DNA of 64,000 nt from Streptomyces sp. NBC_00510 (GCA_036013505.1 CP107851.1:9038001-9102000); one strand, 5' to 3'; positions 31,981-40,808 are shown, numbered from the stretch's first letter. A program made the numbers and translations. Notes: generated by a model from the sequence alone, not told the origin.

Positions 31981-32103
31981 ATGAGCGACACGTCCTACCG
32001 GCCGGGGAGCACCGTCCCGGCCTTCCGCCCGGTCTTCGCCTACGTGGTGAGACGGCTGCGCTACCTCGCCGAGGGCTTCCGCCGCGTGGCCCTGGCCGGG
32101 TGA
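31981..32103 (+). CDS. Small ORF, 40 aa, amphipathic
   Basis: It starts MSDTSYRPGSTVPAFRPV and continues into an amphipathic Arg/Leu/Tyr helix ending ALAG. The ATG has AGAAGGG 9 bases upstream, and codon third positions are G/C, as expected for real coding sequence here. It probably belongs with the preceding small ORF. The function is unknown. Confidence 0.4.
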   Translation: MSDTSYRPGSTVPAFRPVFAYVVRRLRYLAEGFRRVALAG

Positions 32104-32256
32104 CGGCGCCGGCGGATACCGCCGCGCCCCCGGTGCCCGGGGGCGCGGTGGGCCGCTGCCGGGTCCCCCGGACGGCCCACGCGGAGCGCTGTTGCGCGTC
32201 GGCGCCGACCGGGTGACCCTTGACGTGATTCGGGTGCACCGGGACGCGAGGTGGCC

Positions 32257-32472
32257 ATGGTCGAGCCAGCGGTGACGATCCGGCAGGACGGCGACGGTTA
32301 CGTGGTCACCTGTCCGGGAACCGACGCGGTCGGGCGCGGGCCGACGGAGACCCAGGCGTGGACCGACTTCTGGGCCGCCCTGCACGCCGACTGGAAACCC
32401 CCGGAGGAACTCAGGGCGGGCCCCGGCGAGGACCACGTCAGAGGCCTGCGGGTGCTGCGGCTCTTCCGCTGA
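32257..32472 (+). CDS. HicB-like small protein, no HicA partner
   Basis: A 71-residue protein with 'VTIRQDGDGYVVTCPGTDAVGRGPTETQAWTDFWAALHADW', the partial RNase-H-like beta-beta-beta-alpha fold of HicB antitoxins and related orphan proteins. No HicA-type dsRBD-like toxin is encoded on either side. The ATG has GAGG 7 bases upstream. It may be an orphan domain rather than a toxin-antitoxin component. Confidence 0.55.
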   Translation: MVEPAVTIRQDGDGYVVTCPGTDAVGRGPTETQAWTDFWAALHADWKPPEELRAGPGEDHVRGLRVLRLFR

Positions 32473-32478
32473 CGCCGG

Positions 32479-33042
32479 TCAGCGTGCCCGGCCGGACCAC
32501 ACCGGCTCGACGCGTGCCCACTCCCGCTTCCACGCCCTCAGCCGCCCGCGCAGCACGAGTGCGCCCACGGCATGGTGCACGCCCCAGGCCACGGCCGACC
32601 ACAGCAGGAAGCACGTGACGCCCAGCACCAGGCCCGCGCCCCGCGCTCCGGCCGTACTGCGGGGTTCCGGCGCTGGCGAGCCCCGGTCGTCCACCCAGAT
32701 CCGCACCGGCTCGCCCGCCTCGACGGGCCGCCCCACCGGGACCCGTCCGGTGTGCGAACGGCCGTGCGGGTACTCCCAGCCGGCGCTCACCGGCGGTAAC
32801 GACCGCATGCCGTGCTCATGGAAGACCGGCCCCGTCGAGGTCAGCGCGGTGCCCTCCACGAGGTGCCGGTGGCCCCGTTCGGCCAGGGCCTGCGCGCGCT
32901 CCGCCCGGTGCACGGCGAACCCCGCGCAGGCCGAGACGAGTACGGCGAGCACCATCAGCGCGGAGGCGGCCAGCCGCGGAAGGGTGTGCGCGCACGGGCG
33001 GCACCGGGACGGCAGCACGGCAGGACAGGTGCAGAGCAACAT
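32479..33042 (-). CDS. Rv1733c-family two-TM membrane protein
   Basis: A 187-residue protein with two hydrophobic helices (~24-45 'LAASALMVLAVLVSACAGFAV' and ~135-158 'GAGLVLGVTCFLLWSAVAWGV') flanking an extracytoplasmic domain. That domain contains the family's 'HTGRVPVGRPVEAGEPVRIWVDDRG' strand pattern. This matches the actinobacterial Rv1733c family, whose function is unknown. It is converged upon by the HicB-like gene with a 6-bp gap. The ATG follows GAGGGGGG. Confidence 0.75.
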   Translation of the reverse strand: MLLCTCPAVLPSRCRPCAHTLPRLAASALMVLAVLVSACAGFAVHRAERAQALAERGHRHLVEGTALTSTGPVFHEHGMRSLPPVSAGWEYPHGRSHTGRVPVGRPVEAGEPVRIWVDDRGSPAPEPRSTAGARGAGLVLGVTCFLLWSAVAWGVHHAVGALVLRGRLRAWKREWARVEPVWSGRAR

Positions 33043-33147
33043 GGGACCCCCCTCGGACGAGGCGCGCGGCCCGGCCTCGACCGGACTGCCGACATGCTGC
33101 ACCCACGGGGCCACCGCCCGCCGGGAATTCGCCCCCCTGGCCGCCGA

Positions 33148-34032
33148 CTAGTCGGCGACCGCGGGCGACGCCGCCCGCGGACCGGGGACCCGGTGCGTAC
33201 GGCCCGCCGGGGGTGCCGGCCGGGACAGGACCACCACGCCCCGCCCCGCCGCCACCGCCCCCGCCAGGGCCACCGCCAGGCCCACCGAGCCGCCCCGGAA
33301 ACCCTCGCCGAGCAGCAGGACACCGACGCACCCCGCGACCAGGGGGTTCGCCAACGTGACCGCTGCCAGCGCGACGCCCAGCCCACCCCGGTACGCCTCC
33401 TGCGACCACACCATCCCCGCGGTCGCCAGGACACCGGTGCAGCCGGCCGCCACCAGGAGCATCGGGTCGGCGACGGCCGCTCCGAGCCCGCTCGCGGCCA
33501 GGTGCACCACCAGGCCCTGGGTCAGGCACGAGGCGATCCCGAACGCCGCGCCCGCCGCCGTCGCGAAGCGCAGCGCGCGCACCACGGAGCGGTCGGCCCC
33601 CCACGGGACCCGGGTCAGCGCCAGCGCCGCCGCCGCCGTGATCGCGGCCAGTAGGACCAACTCGGCACCACCCAGTGCCCGTTCCGTACCGGGCGGCGCC
33701 GTGGACAGCAGAAGGGCGACCAGCCCCAGGACGGTCAGCCCGGCCCCGCGCCACTCCCGGGGCCGCACGCGGCGCCGGCCGAGGGCGGCGTGCAGCGGCA
33801 GCGCCAGTACGAGGGTCAGCGCGCCCAGTGCCTGGACCACGGTCAGCGACCCGTACCGCAGGGCGACCGCGTGCAGCCCCGCCCCGGCCGCCTGGAGGAC
33901 CAGCGCCAGCGTCCACAGGCCGCCCGTCGGCTTCCGCCCGGCGGCGGCCGTACGTTCCTGGGCGACCGCCGCCGTCGCGTAGCAGACCGCCGACAGCAGG
34001 GCCGCCGCCAGGGACAGCACGCCGGGGTTCAT
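33148..34032 (-). CDS. EamA/DMT-superfamily transporter
   Basis: A 294-residue protein with about ten hydrophobic helices arranged as two 5-TM repeats. It starts 'VLSLAAALLSAVCYATAAVAQE', with the repeat boundary near residue 140 and the EamA-like 'LANPLVAGCVGVLLLGEGF' in the second half. A Pro-rich C-terminal tail of ~30 residues follows. ATG 34032 has GAGGG upstream. The substrate is unknown; many Streptomyces have such 'DMT family' proteins. Confidence 0.8.
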   Translation of the reverse strand: MNPGVLSLAAALLSAVCYATAAVAQERTAAAGRKPTGGLWTLALVLQAAGAGLHAVALRYGSLTVVQALGALTLVLALPLHAALGRRRVRPREWRGAGLTVLGLVALLLSTAPPGTERALGGAELVLLAAITAAAALALTRVPWGADRSVVRALRFATAAGAAFGIASCLTQGLVVHLAASGLGAAVADPMLLVAAGCTGVLATAGMVWSQEAYRGGLGVALAAVTLANPLVAGCVGVLLLGEGFRGGSVGLAVALAGAVAAGRGVVVLSRPAPPAGRTHRVPGPRAASPAVAD

Positions 34033-34168
34033 GCGAGCGCCCTCGGAACGGGCATGGGGCTCCTCCTGGTGTGCGGGGGTGGTGGCGCGGGCCTCCAGCA
34101 CATCGTGCGCGCCGCCCCCGGGGCATCAGGGTCCACCCCGAGCCGCCCCCGAACCCTTGTCGGGGACG

Positions 34169-35743
34169 TCAGGCGCAGACCGTGCCGGCGGGCGGCAACT
34201 GGCCCCGGGTCAGGTAGCCGTCGACGGCGTCGTCGACGCAGCCGACCGACCTGAGGTAGGCGGTGTGCCCGTCGCCGTCGTAGGTGAGGAGCCGGCCCGA
34301 GGAGAGCAGGCGGGCCAGGGTCCGCGCTTCGGAGTAGGGGGTCGCCGGGTCGCGGGTGGTGCCGACGACCAGGATCGGCGCGGCGCCGGACGCGGTGAGG
34401 GCACCGGCAGGCTGGTCCGCGGGGACCGGCCAGTGGGCGCAGGTGGACAGCTGGTCCGCGAAGTACGTGCCGAAGCGGGGCGAGGCGCGGACGAACGCGG
34501 GGAACGCCGCGCGTGCCTGCGCGGGCGTGGCCCGTGGTCCCAGGGTGCCGCTGAGGCAGCTGATCGCGACGTACGCGTCACCGCTGAAACCGGAGTCGTC
34601 GAAGGCCCCGCCCAGTTCCTGCACGGTGGTGGTGCCCCCGGAGCGCACCTCGCCGAGCGCGGCGCGCAGCTTCTCCCACGCGGGCGCCATGAGCGCCGTG
34701 GTGACCGCGCTGATGAGGGCGTCGCCGTCGACCACGACGTCCTTGCCCTGCCGCAACGGGCTCCGGTCGAGGGCCTCGACCAGGGCGTCGAGGGTGCGGC
34801 CTGCCTCGGCGGCGGAGTGACCCACGGGGCAGGCCGGGCGGGCGGCGCAGTCGGCGGCGAAGGAGTCCCAGGCGATCTGGTAGCCCCGGGCCTGTCCCAG
34901 GAGGCTGTGGACGCCGTCGAGCGTGGGGTCGACGGCGCCGTCCAGCACCATGCGGCCGACGTGGGACGGGAAGAGGTCGGCGTAGCTCGCACCGAGGTAG
35001 GAGCCGTAGGAGAAGCCGAGGTAGTGCAGCCGCTCGTCGTCGAGGAGGGCGCGCACGAGTTCCATGTCCCGGGCCGAGTCGAGCGTGCCCACGTGGGACA
35101 GCAGACGCCCCGCGCCGCGCTCGCACGCGGCGGCGGTGTCGCGTGCCGACTCGTCGGCCGCGGCGAAGTCCGGCGCGTCAGCGCCGGGCAGGCCCCGCAC
35201 CCCCGCAGGGGTGCCGGCCGTACCGGTGCCGCAGCGCACCGGGGTGCTGTCGCCGACCCCGCGCGGGTCGACCGCGACCAGGTCGTATGCGGTCCGTACG
35301 GCTGCTGAGAAGGTCCCGGCGTAGGACCAGAGCGAGGTGATCGCGGGTTCGCCGGGGCCGCCGGGGTTGAAGAGCAGCGACCCGATGCGCTGGGAGGCGG
35401 TCCCGATGGCCTGCTTGCGGGTGGCGGTCAGCCGGATGTCGCCCGCCGACGGACGGGCGTAGTCCAGCGGGGCCCGCAGGGTGGCGCACTGGAACGACGG
35501 CTCGTCCGTGCAGGGTTTCCAGTCGAGCCTCTGCCGGTAGTAGCCGGCCAGTGCGGGAGGAACGGTCGCAGCGGCGGCGGTGCCCGGCGGCCCCGCGGGG
35601 CCGTGCCCCGCGCTCCGCCCCGGCGGACCGGCCGAGCAGGCGGTCAGCAGGAGTGCGCAGGCCCAGAGCGCGACGAGCGCCGCGTGGTGGAGCCCGCGCC
35701 GGGGTCCGGGGGATATGGGGCCGGTGGTCCGGGCTGCCTTCAT
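34169..35743 (-). CDS. Secreted tripeptidyl-aminopeptidase-like lipoprotein (alpha/beta hydrolase)
   Basis: A protein of about 524 residues. The N-terminal lipoprotein signal ends in LLLTAC (lipidated Cys near residue 35), followed by a Pro/Ala/Gly linker. The hydrolase domain has 'LLFNPGGPGEPA' (oxyanion region), nucleophile 'LGFSYGSYLG', acid 'VVGTTRDPATPY' and His 'YDGDGHTAYL'. This is the TAP/SlpD-type layout of Streptomyces cell-surface mycelial aminopeptidases. The start is ATG 35743 or GTG 35749; GGAG precedes both. It is likely a single-gene unit. Confidence 0.9.
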   Translation of the reverse strand: MKAARTTGPISPGPRRGLHHAALVALWACALLLTACSAGPPGRSAGHGPAGPPGTAAAATVPPALAGYYRQRLDWKPCTDEPSFQCATLRAPLDYARPSAGDIRLTATRKQAIGTASQRIGSLLFNPGGPGEPAITSLWSYAGTFSAAVRTAYDLVAVDPRGVGDSTPVRCGTGTAGTPAGVRGLPGADAPDFAAADESARDTAAACERGAGRLLSHVGTLDSARDMELVRALLDDERLHYLGFSYGSYLGASYADLFPSHVGRMVLDGAVDPTLDGVHSLLGQARGYQIAWDSFAADCAARPACPVGHSAAEAGRTLDALVEALDRSPLRQGKDVVVDGDALISAVTTALMAPAWEKLRAALGEVRSGGTTTVQELGGAFDDSGFSGDAYVAISCLSGTLGPRATPAQARAAFPAFVRASPRFGTYFADQLSTCAHWPVPADQPAGALTASGAAPILVVGTTRDPATPYSEARTLARLLSSGRLLTYDGDGHTAYLRSVGCVDDAVDGYLTRGQLPPAGTVCA

Positions 35744-35900
35744 CGCCACGTCTCTCCTTCACCTTCCGGTGCGTGATCAGTGCACCACGCAGCGTGTCCG
35801 GCGGGAGCGTTCGCGTAGCCCGGTGGAGTGAACCGCGGGCGGGCGGGCCCGGGCCGTGACGGGGGCGGTACGGTACGGCCGGCCGGCGGCGGACAGCAGC

Positions 35901-35932
35901 CCGCCCCGGGCCCGTGTGCGGGCCCGGGGCGG
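35901..35932 (-). terminator. Strong hairpin terminator of wall-protein gene
   Basis: CCGCCCCGGGCCCG and CGGGCCCGGGGCGG form a 14-bp perfect stem with a TGTG loop, 28 bp beyond the stop of the Asn/Asp-rich protein gene. Confidence 0.65.
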
Positions 35933-35959
35933 AGTGCCGTGCGCGGGGATGCGGGAGGG

Positions 35960-36874
35960 TCAGGCCTCGCCACCCTGCGTGCGACGCCGGCGCAGGAGGA
36001 ACACGCCGCCCGCCGCCGCGGCGGCGAGGAGGGAGGCGCCGGTGAGGCTCTCGGCGGTGTTCATGCCGGTCGAACCGCCGAAGCCGGTGTCGGGCGCGCC
36101 GCCGTTGTTGTCGTTGTCGTTGTCATTGTCGTTGCCGTAGTCGTTGTCGTTGTCCCGGTCGTTGTCACGGTCGTGGCCGTGGTGACGCTTCTTGTAGCAC
36201 TTGCGGTCGTGGTCGCGTCCCCGGTCGCCGTAGCCGCCGCGGTCGCCGTTGCCACCCCGGTCGCCGTAGCCGCCGCGGCCGTTGTCGTCGTCACCGCGGT
36301 CGTCACCCCGGCCGCCGTGGCCGCCCCGGCCCTGCCCGCCCCACGAGCACTTGTCGCGGCTGTGGCCACGGCCGTAGTTGCCGTAGTCGTCCTCGTAGTC
36401 GTCCCCGTACTCGTCGTCGTTGTCGTAGTTGTTGTTGTTGTTGGTGTTGTTGTTCGTGTTGGTGCCGTTGTTCTCCGTGGTGGTTCCGCCGTCGCGGTCA
36501 CCCTCCGTGCTGGTCGTAGTCGGAACGGTCAGGGTGCCGACGCTGCCCTGGTCGGACTTCGGGCCGATCATGCAGCTGACGGTGATGGTGTACGTGTTGG
36601 CCGGCGCGTCGTCGGGAATCGTGAACGTGCCGGTCAGGGGGCCGCCCGGGGTCGCCGCGCTGAGGGACAGGGCGTTGCGCAGCAGGCCGGACGGGAAGGC
36701 GTTGGCGTTCACCATCGCGCCGGGCGCCTGGCAAACCTCCGAACTGGCGGTGACGGTGACGGAGCGTCCGTTCTGGGCGACGTTGACGTCGACCACGGCG
36801 AAGGCCTGCGCGTTCGGAAGGACGACCGCCGCAGCGGTCATCGTCGCCATCGCCAGGATGCGAGCACCACGCAT
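35960..36874 (-). CDS. Asn/Asp-rich cell-wall protein with LPXTG-like sorting signal
   Basis: A 304-residue secreted protein. A signal peptide covers about residues 1-27 ('MATMTAAAVVLPNAQAFA'). Residues ~28-120 are a beta-rich domain with two cysteines ('SSEVCQAPGAMVNAN', 'TYTITVSCMIGPKSD'). Residues ~122-265 are low complexity: Thr/Asn, then Asp/Tyr, then Gly/Arg/Asp repeats, then DNDNDN. The C-terminus has 'GGAPDTGFGG', a hydrophobic helix and RRRR, the layout of a sortase substrate, but with APDTG rather than LPXTG/LAXTG. ATG follows GGAGG by 9 bases. It is probably a surface adhesin-like or hydrophilic spacer protein. Confidence 0.8.
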   Translation of the reverse strand: MRGARILAMATMTAAAVVLPNAQAFAVVDVNVAQNGRSVTVTASSEVCQAPGAMVNANAFPSGLLRNALSLSAATPGGPLTGTFTIPDDAPANTYTITVSCMIGPKSDQGSVGTLTVPTTTSTEGDRDGGTTTENNGTNTNNNTNNNNNYDNDDEYGDDYEDDYGNYGRGHSRDKCSWGGQGRGGHGGRGDDRGDDDNGRGGYGDRGGNGDRGGYGDRGRDHDRKCYKKRHHGHDRDNDRDNDNDYGNDNDNDNDNNGGAPDTGFGGSTGMNTAESLTGASLLAAAAAGGVFLLRRRRTQGGEA

Positions 36875-37285
36875 GGAGCTGAACCTCCTTGTGGACGGGG
36901 CAGGCGGGATGTGGCCCCCGGCACGACTGCCAGCGCGTCCTCGAGACCTATATGGCGATCATCCGCAGCCGCTCCGCACCCCGAGACCGGCGGAGGGGTA
37001 GGGCCGAATGGGGTGGGGCCGTGCCGCAGCCGGGACGTTCATGCAGGTCAGGGGCGGCGTGATGGCCCGAATAAGAAAAATGTGAAGAGATGTCCAACCG
37101 GGTGACGAGGCATCAGCTAATCTTGCGGCAGCAGGGCGGTGGAGTCTCGGGGCATCGGACCCCACATTGGCTGACACTTCGTCAGTGCGCTTTGCCGTGC
37201 CCCGACATGGCTGCGGAGCGAAGTCCGCCCCACCTCGGACGGGTCGTCAGGCCCGTGTCCGGGAACGGGATTCGACCGCCCGCGA
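36875..37285. other. 411-bp intergenic region upstream of wall-protein gene
   Basis: It holds the wall-protein promoter region. An A/T-rich patch at 37068-37092 (AATAAGAAAAATGTGAAGAG) is the most promoter-like part. A weak stem CTGAC-acttc-GTCAG lies at 37171-37185, near the 3' end of the EEP gene. No further ORF is supported. Confidence 0.4.
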
Positions 37286-38254
37286 TCAGAACCGGATGCG
37301 GGCCGCGACGGGCAGGTGGTCGCTCCCGGTCGCCGGCAGGGTCCGTACGTCCGAGACCGTCGCGGACCGCGCCAGGACCTGGTCGATCCGGGCCAGCGGG
37401 AACCGCCCCGGCCAGCTGAACGCCAGCCCCGACTCCGGGGCGTCCAGCCGCGAGGTGAGCGGGGCGAGCCCGCGGTCCTCGACCGTGCCGTTGAGGTCCC
37501 CGAGCAGGATCACCCGGTCCAGCCGCTCGGCCGCGATCGCGGCGCCGAGGAGGGCCGCGCTCTCGTCCCGCCTGCCGGAACCGAACCCGGACGGGCCGAG
37601 GCGGAGCGAGGGCAGGTGGGCCACGTACACGGCGACGTCCCCCTGCGGCATCCAGGCGGTCGCCCGTAGGCCCCGGTCCCAGTCCTCGCCGAGGTCCGCG
37701 GGCCGGATGTCGATCCTGCGCCCGTCCACCAGGGGATACCGGGACCACAGCCCGACCGTGCCGAAGCGCACGTGATGGGGGAAGGCCGCGTCCAGGACGG
37801 CGCCGAAGTCCGGCAGCAGGGCCGGCGTCAGCTCCTGGAGGGCGATCAAGTCCGGTTCCGCCGCCACCAGTTGCCCGGCCGTACCCGCCGGATCGGCGTT
37901 CTCGTCACTGACGTTGTGCTGCACCGCGACGGGGTCGTCCCCGGAACCGCCGCGCGGGCCCAGCGGATCACCGAAGACCGCGAGCCATGCCGCCAGCGGT
38001 ACCAGGAGCGCGCACAGGGCGACTCCCGAGCGCCGCAACAGGGCCGCGCACAGCAGCAACGGGATGCCGAGCCCCAGCCACGGCAGGAACGTCTCCAGCA
38101 GGCTCCCCCACCGGCCGGGGCCGTTCGGCACCGAGGCGTGGCACACGAGCAGCAGCGCCAGCAGGAGCGGAAGCGCCACCAGGAGCCCGTCCCACCGCCG
38201 CGGGCCGCGCCATCCGCGGCCGTTCCCCGCCGCGTCCATCCGCCCCTGATCCAT
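37286..38254 (-). CDS. Membrane-anchored endonuclease/exonuclease/phosphatase-family protein (VanJ-like)
   Basis: A 322-residue protein. Three N-terminal helices (about 22-42 'LLVALPLLLALLLVCHASV', 55-72, 76-95) are followed by an EEP catalytic domain: 'VAVQHNVSDENADPAGTA' (Asn), 'PDLIALQELTP' (metal Glu), 'VILLGDLNGTVED' (catalytic Asp/Asn) and 'TGSDHLPVAA' (catalytic His). The domain probably faces outward. This is the layout of the VanJ/StaP glycopeptide-resistance phosphatases and of related EEP proteins. I used the Met at 38254; other in-frame starts exist and none has a good ribosome site. Confidence 0.78.
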   Translation of the reverse strand: MDQGRMDAAGNGRGWRGPRRWDGLLVALPLLLALLLVCHASVPNGPGRWGSLLETFLPWLGLGIPLLLCAALLRRSGVALCALLVPLAAWLAVFGDPLGPRGGSGDDPVAVQHNVSDENADPAGTAGQLVAAEPDLIALQELTPALLPDFGAVLDAAFPHHVRFGTVGLWSRYPLVDGRRIDIRPADLGEDWDRGLRATAWMPQGDVAVYVAHLPSLRLGPSGFGSGRRDESAALLGAAIAAERLDRVILLGDLNGTVEDRGLAPLTSRLDAPESGLAFSWPGRFPLARIDQVLARSATVSDVRTLPATGSDHLPVAARIRF

Positions 38255-38370
38255 CCGCCCGTGATCCGCCCGCTCGTGAACCGTCCGCCTCAGTGATCGC
38301 ACGCAGCAACGACGCCGGGCCGCGGGATCCGGTTCCCGTGGCACCCCGTGACGGGGCCGGCACACCCCCG

Positions 38371-38883
38371 CTACGCCGTCTCCCTCTCGTCCTCCACGAC
38401 CCGGAACTCCGCCGGCCCCAGCGTTAGCACGCCGTCGCTCAGCGGCGTGCACCGCACCCCGCCCTTGCCGCGCAGCGCGCGCTGCGCCCCCGGACCGATG
38501 ACGGCGTCCATCCAGGCGCAGGGCCGGGCGGGGCGCCGCACCGCGAACAGGACGGGCCCCGCCCCGGTGTCCAGGGACACGGTCGTGCCCACGTAAGCGT
38601 CGATGTCGACGCCGCGGAGCAGCACGTTGCGGCGGGTGTGCCGCAGGTCGGTCTCCGGGGCGATGTCCAGCGGCAGGCTCTCCGCCGCCATGAGGGTGAC
38701 GGCGGCGTTCCGATGGGCCGGCCGCGCGTAGTAGCGGTCGCCCACGAGCCCGAGCCCGCTCCGCACCTCGGCGCTCCGCACGAGCTCCCCGTCCGGCGCC
38801 GCCGACGGCCCCTCCGACGGCCGCCCCGTGTACCGGTGCGCGGGCGACACCAGCAATTGCACGACTTCGACCTGCTGAGACAT
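38371..38883 (-). CDS. MOSC-domain protein
   Basis: A 170-residue MOSC (molybdenum cofactor sulfurase C-terminal) domain protein. Visible elements are 'VVQLLVSPAHRYTGRP', 'GLGLVGDRYYARPAHRNAAVTLM', 'TRRNVLLRGVDIDAYVG' and 'ARPCAWMDAVIGPGA', where the conserved Cys that binds the cofactor sulfur lies. Stand-alone MOSC proteins often reduce N-hydroxylated compounds or move molybdenum cofactor. It is a single-domain protein without a nearby partner. Confidence 0.85.
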   Translation of the reverse strand: MSQQVEVVQLLVSPAHRYTGRPSEGPSAAPDGELVRSAEVRSGLGLVGDRYYARPAHRNAAVTLMAAESLPLDIAPETDLRHTRRNVLLRGVDIDAYVGTTVSLDTGAGPVLFAVRRPARPCAWMDAVIGPGAQRALRGKGGVRCTPLSDGVLTLGPAEFRVVEDERETA

Positions 38884-38927
38884 GCGGCCAGCCTAATTCG
38901 CCGCCCGCCGTGCCCGGCGCGGGCGTT

Positions 38928-39737
38928 TCAGGGCTTTCCGAGGCGACGCCGGTCCCACTCCGCCCGGGACATCGCGGTGGGGCGGGGGAGCGGCGCGCCG
39001 TCGACGTACAGGTCCACGTGCTCGTTGTAGAACGCGACCATCCCCGCGACGGGGGCGCACGCCACCGTGGGGAAGTCGTACGCCCAGGCGATGTCCTTGT
39101 GGGTGGCGACGTCGCCGTCGAACGACCAGTAGCCGCTCGTCGTGCCCTTGTACGGGCAGCGCGTGACCGTGTCGGAGGGACGCAGTCGGGTCCAGTCGAC
39201 GTGCACGCGCTCGACGTAGTAGCGGGTCGGCAGGCCGGTCTCGAACAGCGTCACCGCGTGCGGCGCGTCGGCGAGGACGGTGCCGTCGATCTCCACACGG
39301 ACGCTGCTGGAGGAGCGCAGGGCGTCCACGCGGGTGTAGGGGCTCCGCGGGTGGACGAAGACCTGCTCGTCCTCCTCGTACCAGGCGTCGAGGGCCTCCC
39401 AGCGGAAGCGCGCGGTGCCCAGCAGTCGGTCCGGGGCGCCTTCGTCCCAGACCCAGGCCGCGCCCTCGCGGACCTCGGAGCCGACGCGCAGCGAGTGGCG
39501 GCGTGCCGGGCCGGGGCCCAGCCGGCCGGCCCGGCCGTCGTCGGTGAGCACCCCCTCGGTCAGGTCCTTGACCGGGATGCTGTACTGCGGATAGCCGGGC
39601 CACTCCCACACGTACATGGCATGCCGGGTGTCGAAAACGGTACGGCCCCCGACCAGCGCCCGGATGCGCCGTGGGACGGGTTCGACGTGGCCGACCGGGA
39701 CGATCAGACCCGGATGGTTCACGCTCTCGTCCGCCAT
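38928..39737 (-). CDS. DUF427 protein with two tandem domains
   Basis: A 269-residue protein with two DUF427 beta-sandwich repeats. The first is near residues 25-120 ('RRIRALVGGRTVFDTRHAMYVWEWPGYPQYSIP'), the second near 140-255 ('VRVEIDGTVLADAPHAVTLFETGLPTRYYV', 'CPYKGTTSGYWSF', 'DIAWAYDFPTVACAPVAGMVAFYNEHVD'). Function is unknown. 44 bp separate it from the MOSC gene on the same strand, so co-transcription is possible. Confidence 0.88.
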   Translation of the reverse strand: MADESVNHPGLIVPVGHVEPVPRRIRALVGGRTVFDTRHAMYVWEWPGYPQYSIPVKDLTEGVLTDDGRAGRLGPGPARRHSLRVGSEVREGAAWVWDEGAPDRLLGTARFRWEALDAWYEEDEQVFVHPRSPYTRVDALRSSSSVRVEIDGTVLADAPHAVTLFETGLPTRYYVERVHVDWTRLRPSDTVTRCPYKGTTSGYWSFDGDVATHKDIAWAYDFPTVACAPVAGMVAFYNEHVDLYVDGAPLPRPTAMSRAEWDRRRLGKP

Positions 39738-39836
39738 CGGTGATCACCTCGGTCCGTTCACGGGCTTCCGTACGCCCAGCTTCTCCGGCGTCCGCGTGAT
39801 CGGCCACCCCGGCCGTGCCCGGGGCACGCCGCCGTC

Positions 39837-40808
39837 TCAGCCGAACACCACCGACCACGGCCGTGGCGGCCCGTCCGGCGGGGCCGACGGGCCTGCGCGG
39901 CGCTCGTGGGCCACCGCACCGTGCCGGGCCAGCACGCGCGCGGCGAGCGCCGCGAAGCGCGGGGCCGCGGGGTGCGCGGAGGGGCCGGCGGGCCAGGCGC
40001 CGCCGATCCGGCGGGCGAGGGGACGTCCGGACAGCGGCCGCCAGGCCACGCGTGGCTCCCTGCGGGCCGCGGCGCCCTGGTCGAAGGCGACGCCGCCGCC
40101 CGCCGCGACGAGGGCGAGCAGGAACTCGGGGCTCGAGGCGTGCCGGACGCCACCGGGGACGAAGCCCGCCGCGCGGCAGCCCTCCAGCAGCCGGTCGTAC
40201 CAGCCGGGAGCCTCGTCGCGCGGGAACACCACGAGATCCTGGCCGGACAGATCGGCGAGGGACACCTGCGGACCGCGGGCCACCGGCGAGGCACGGGGGA
40301 GGACGACTCCCAGGTCGAAGGCGACCTCCGGGCCGAGCCGCAGTCCGGCCGCCTCCACCGGGCGGTGGACGAGGCCGACGTCGAGGCCGCCCGCACCGAG
40401 GAGCCGTAGCTGCTCCGCGGTGGTCGCCTCCCGCAGATCGACCGCCAGACCCGGCGCGTGCTCCGTGCACGCGGCGAGCAGCGCGGAGACCACCGCCGCC
40501 GTGGTGCCGGTGGGTACGGCCGCCCGCAGGGTGCCCAGGCCCCCGTCGGCGGCACGCCGCGCCAGGGCCCGCAGGCGGTCCTCACGGGCCAGGAGTTCCC
40601 TCGCCTCCTCCAGCAGCAGCGTCCCCGCCGAGGTCAGCGCGGTACGGCGCCGCGACCGGTCGAACAGCTCCGCACCGAGCTCCCGCTCCAGCGCGCGCAC
40701 CGCCTGGCTGACCGGCGGCTGTGCCGTGCCCAGCCGGTCGGCGGCGCGGCCGAAGTGCAGTTCCTCCGCGACGGCGACGAAGATACGCAGGTGGCGCAAG
40801 AGATCCAC
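39837..40808 (-). CDS. LysR-type transcriptional regulator
   Basis: A 323-residue LysR regulator with N-terminal HTH 'LRIFVAVAEELHFGRAADRLGTAQPPVSQAVRALERELG' and a periplasmic-binding-like effector domain. The GTG start lies 30 bp from the divergent start of a class-A-like serine hydrolase, the geometry of ampR-ampC pairs. The expected role is control of that hydrolase. The C-terminal ~30 residues are Pro/Ala-rich. Confidence 0.9.
   Translation of the reverse strand: MDLLRHLRIFVAVAEELHFGRAADRLGTAQPPVSQAVRALERELGAELFDRSRRRTALTSAGTLLLEEARELLAREDRLRALARRAADGGLGTLRAAVPTGTTAAVVSALLAACTEHAPGLAVDLREATTAEQLRLLGAGGLDVGLVHRPVEAAGLRLGPEVAFDLGVVLPRASPVARGPQVSLADLSGQDLVVFPRDEAPGWYDRLLEGCRAAGFVPGGVRHASSPEFLLALVAAGGGVAFDQGAAARREPRVAWRPLSGRPLARRIGGAWPAGPSAHPAAPRFAALAARVLARHGAVAHERRAGPSAPPDGPPRPWSVVFG

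Noticed and set aside
32257..33042. A HicAB toxin-antitoxin pair
   Set aside because: The neighbouring gene is a two-TM Rv1733c-type membrane protein on the opposite strand, not a HicA toxin.
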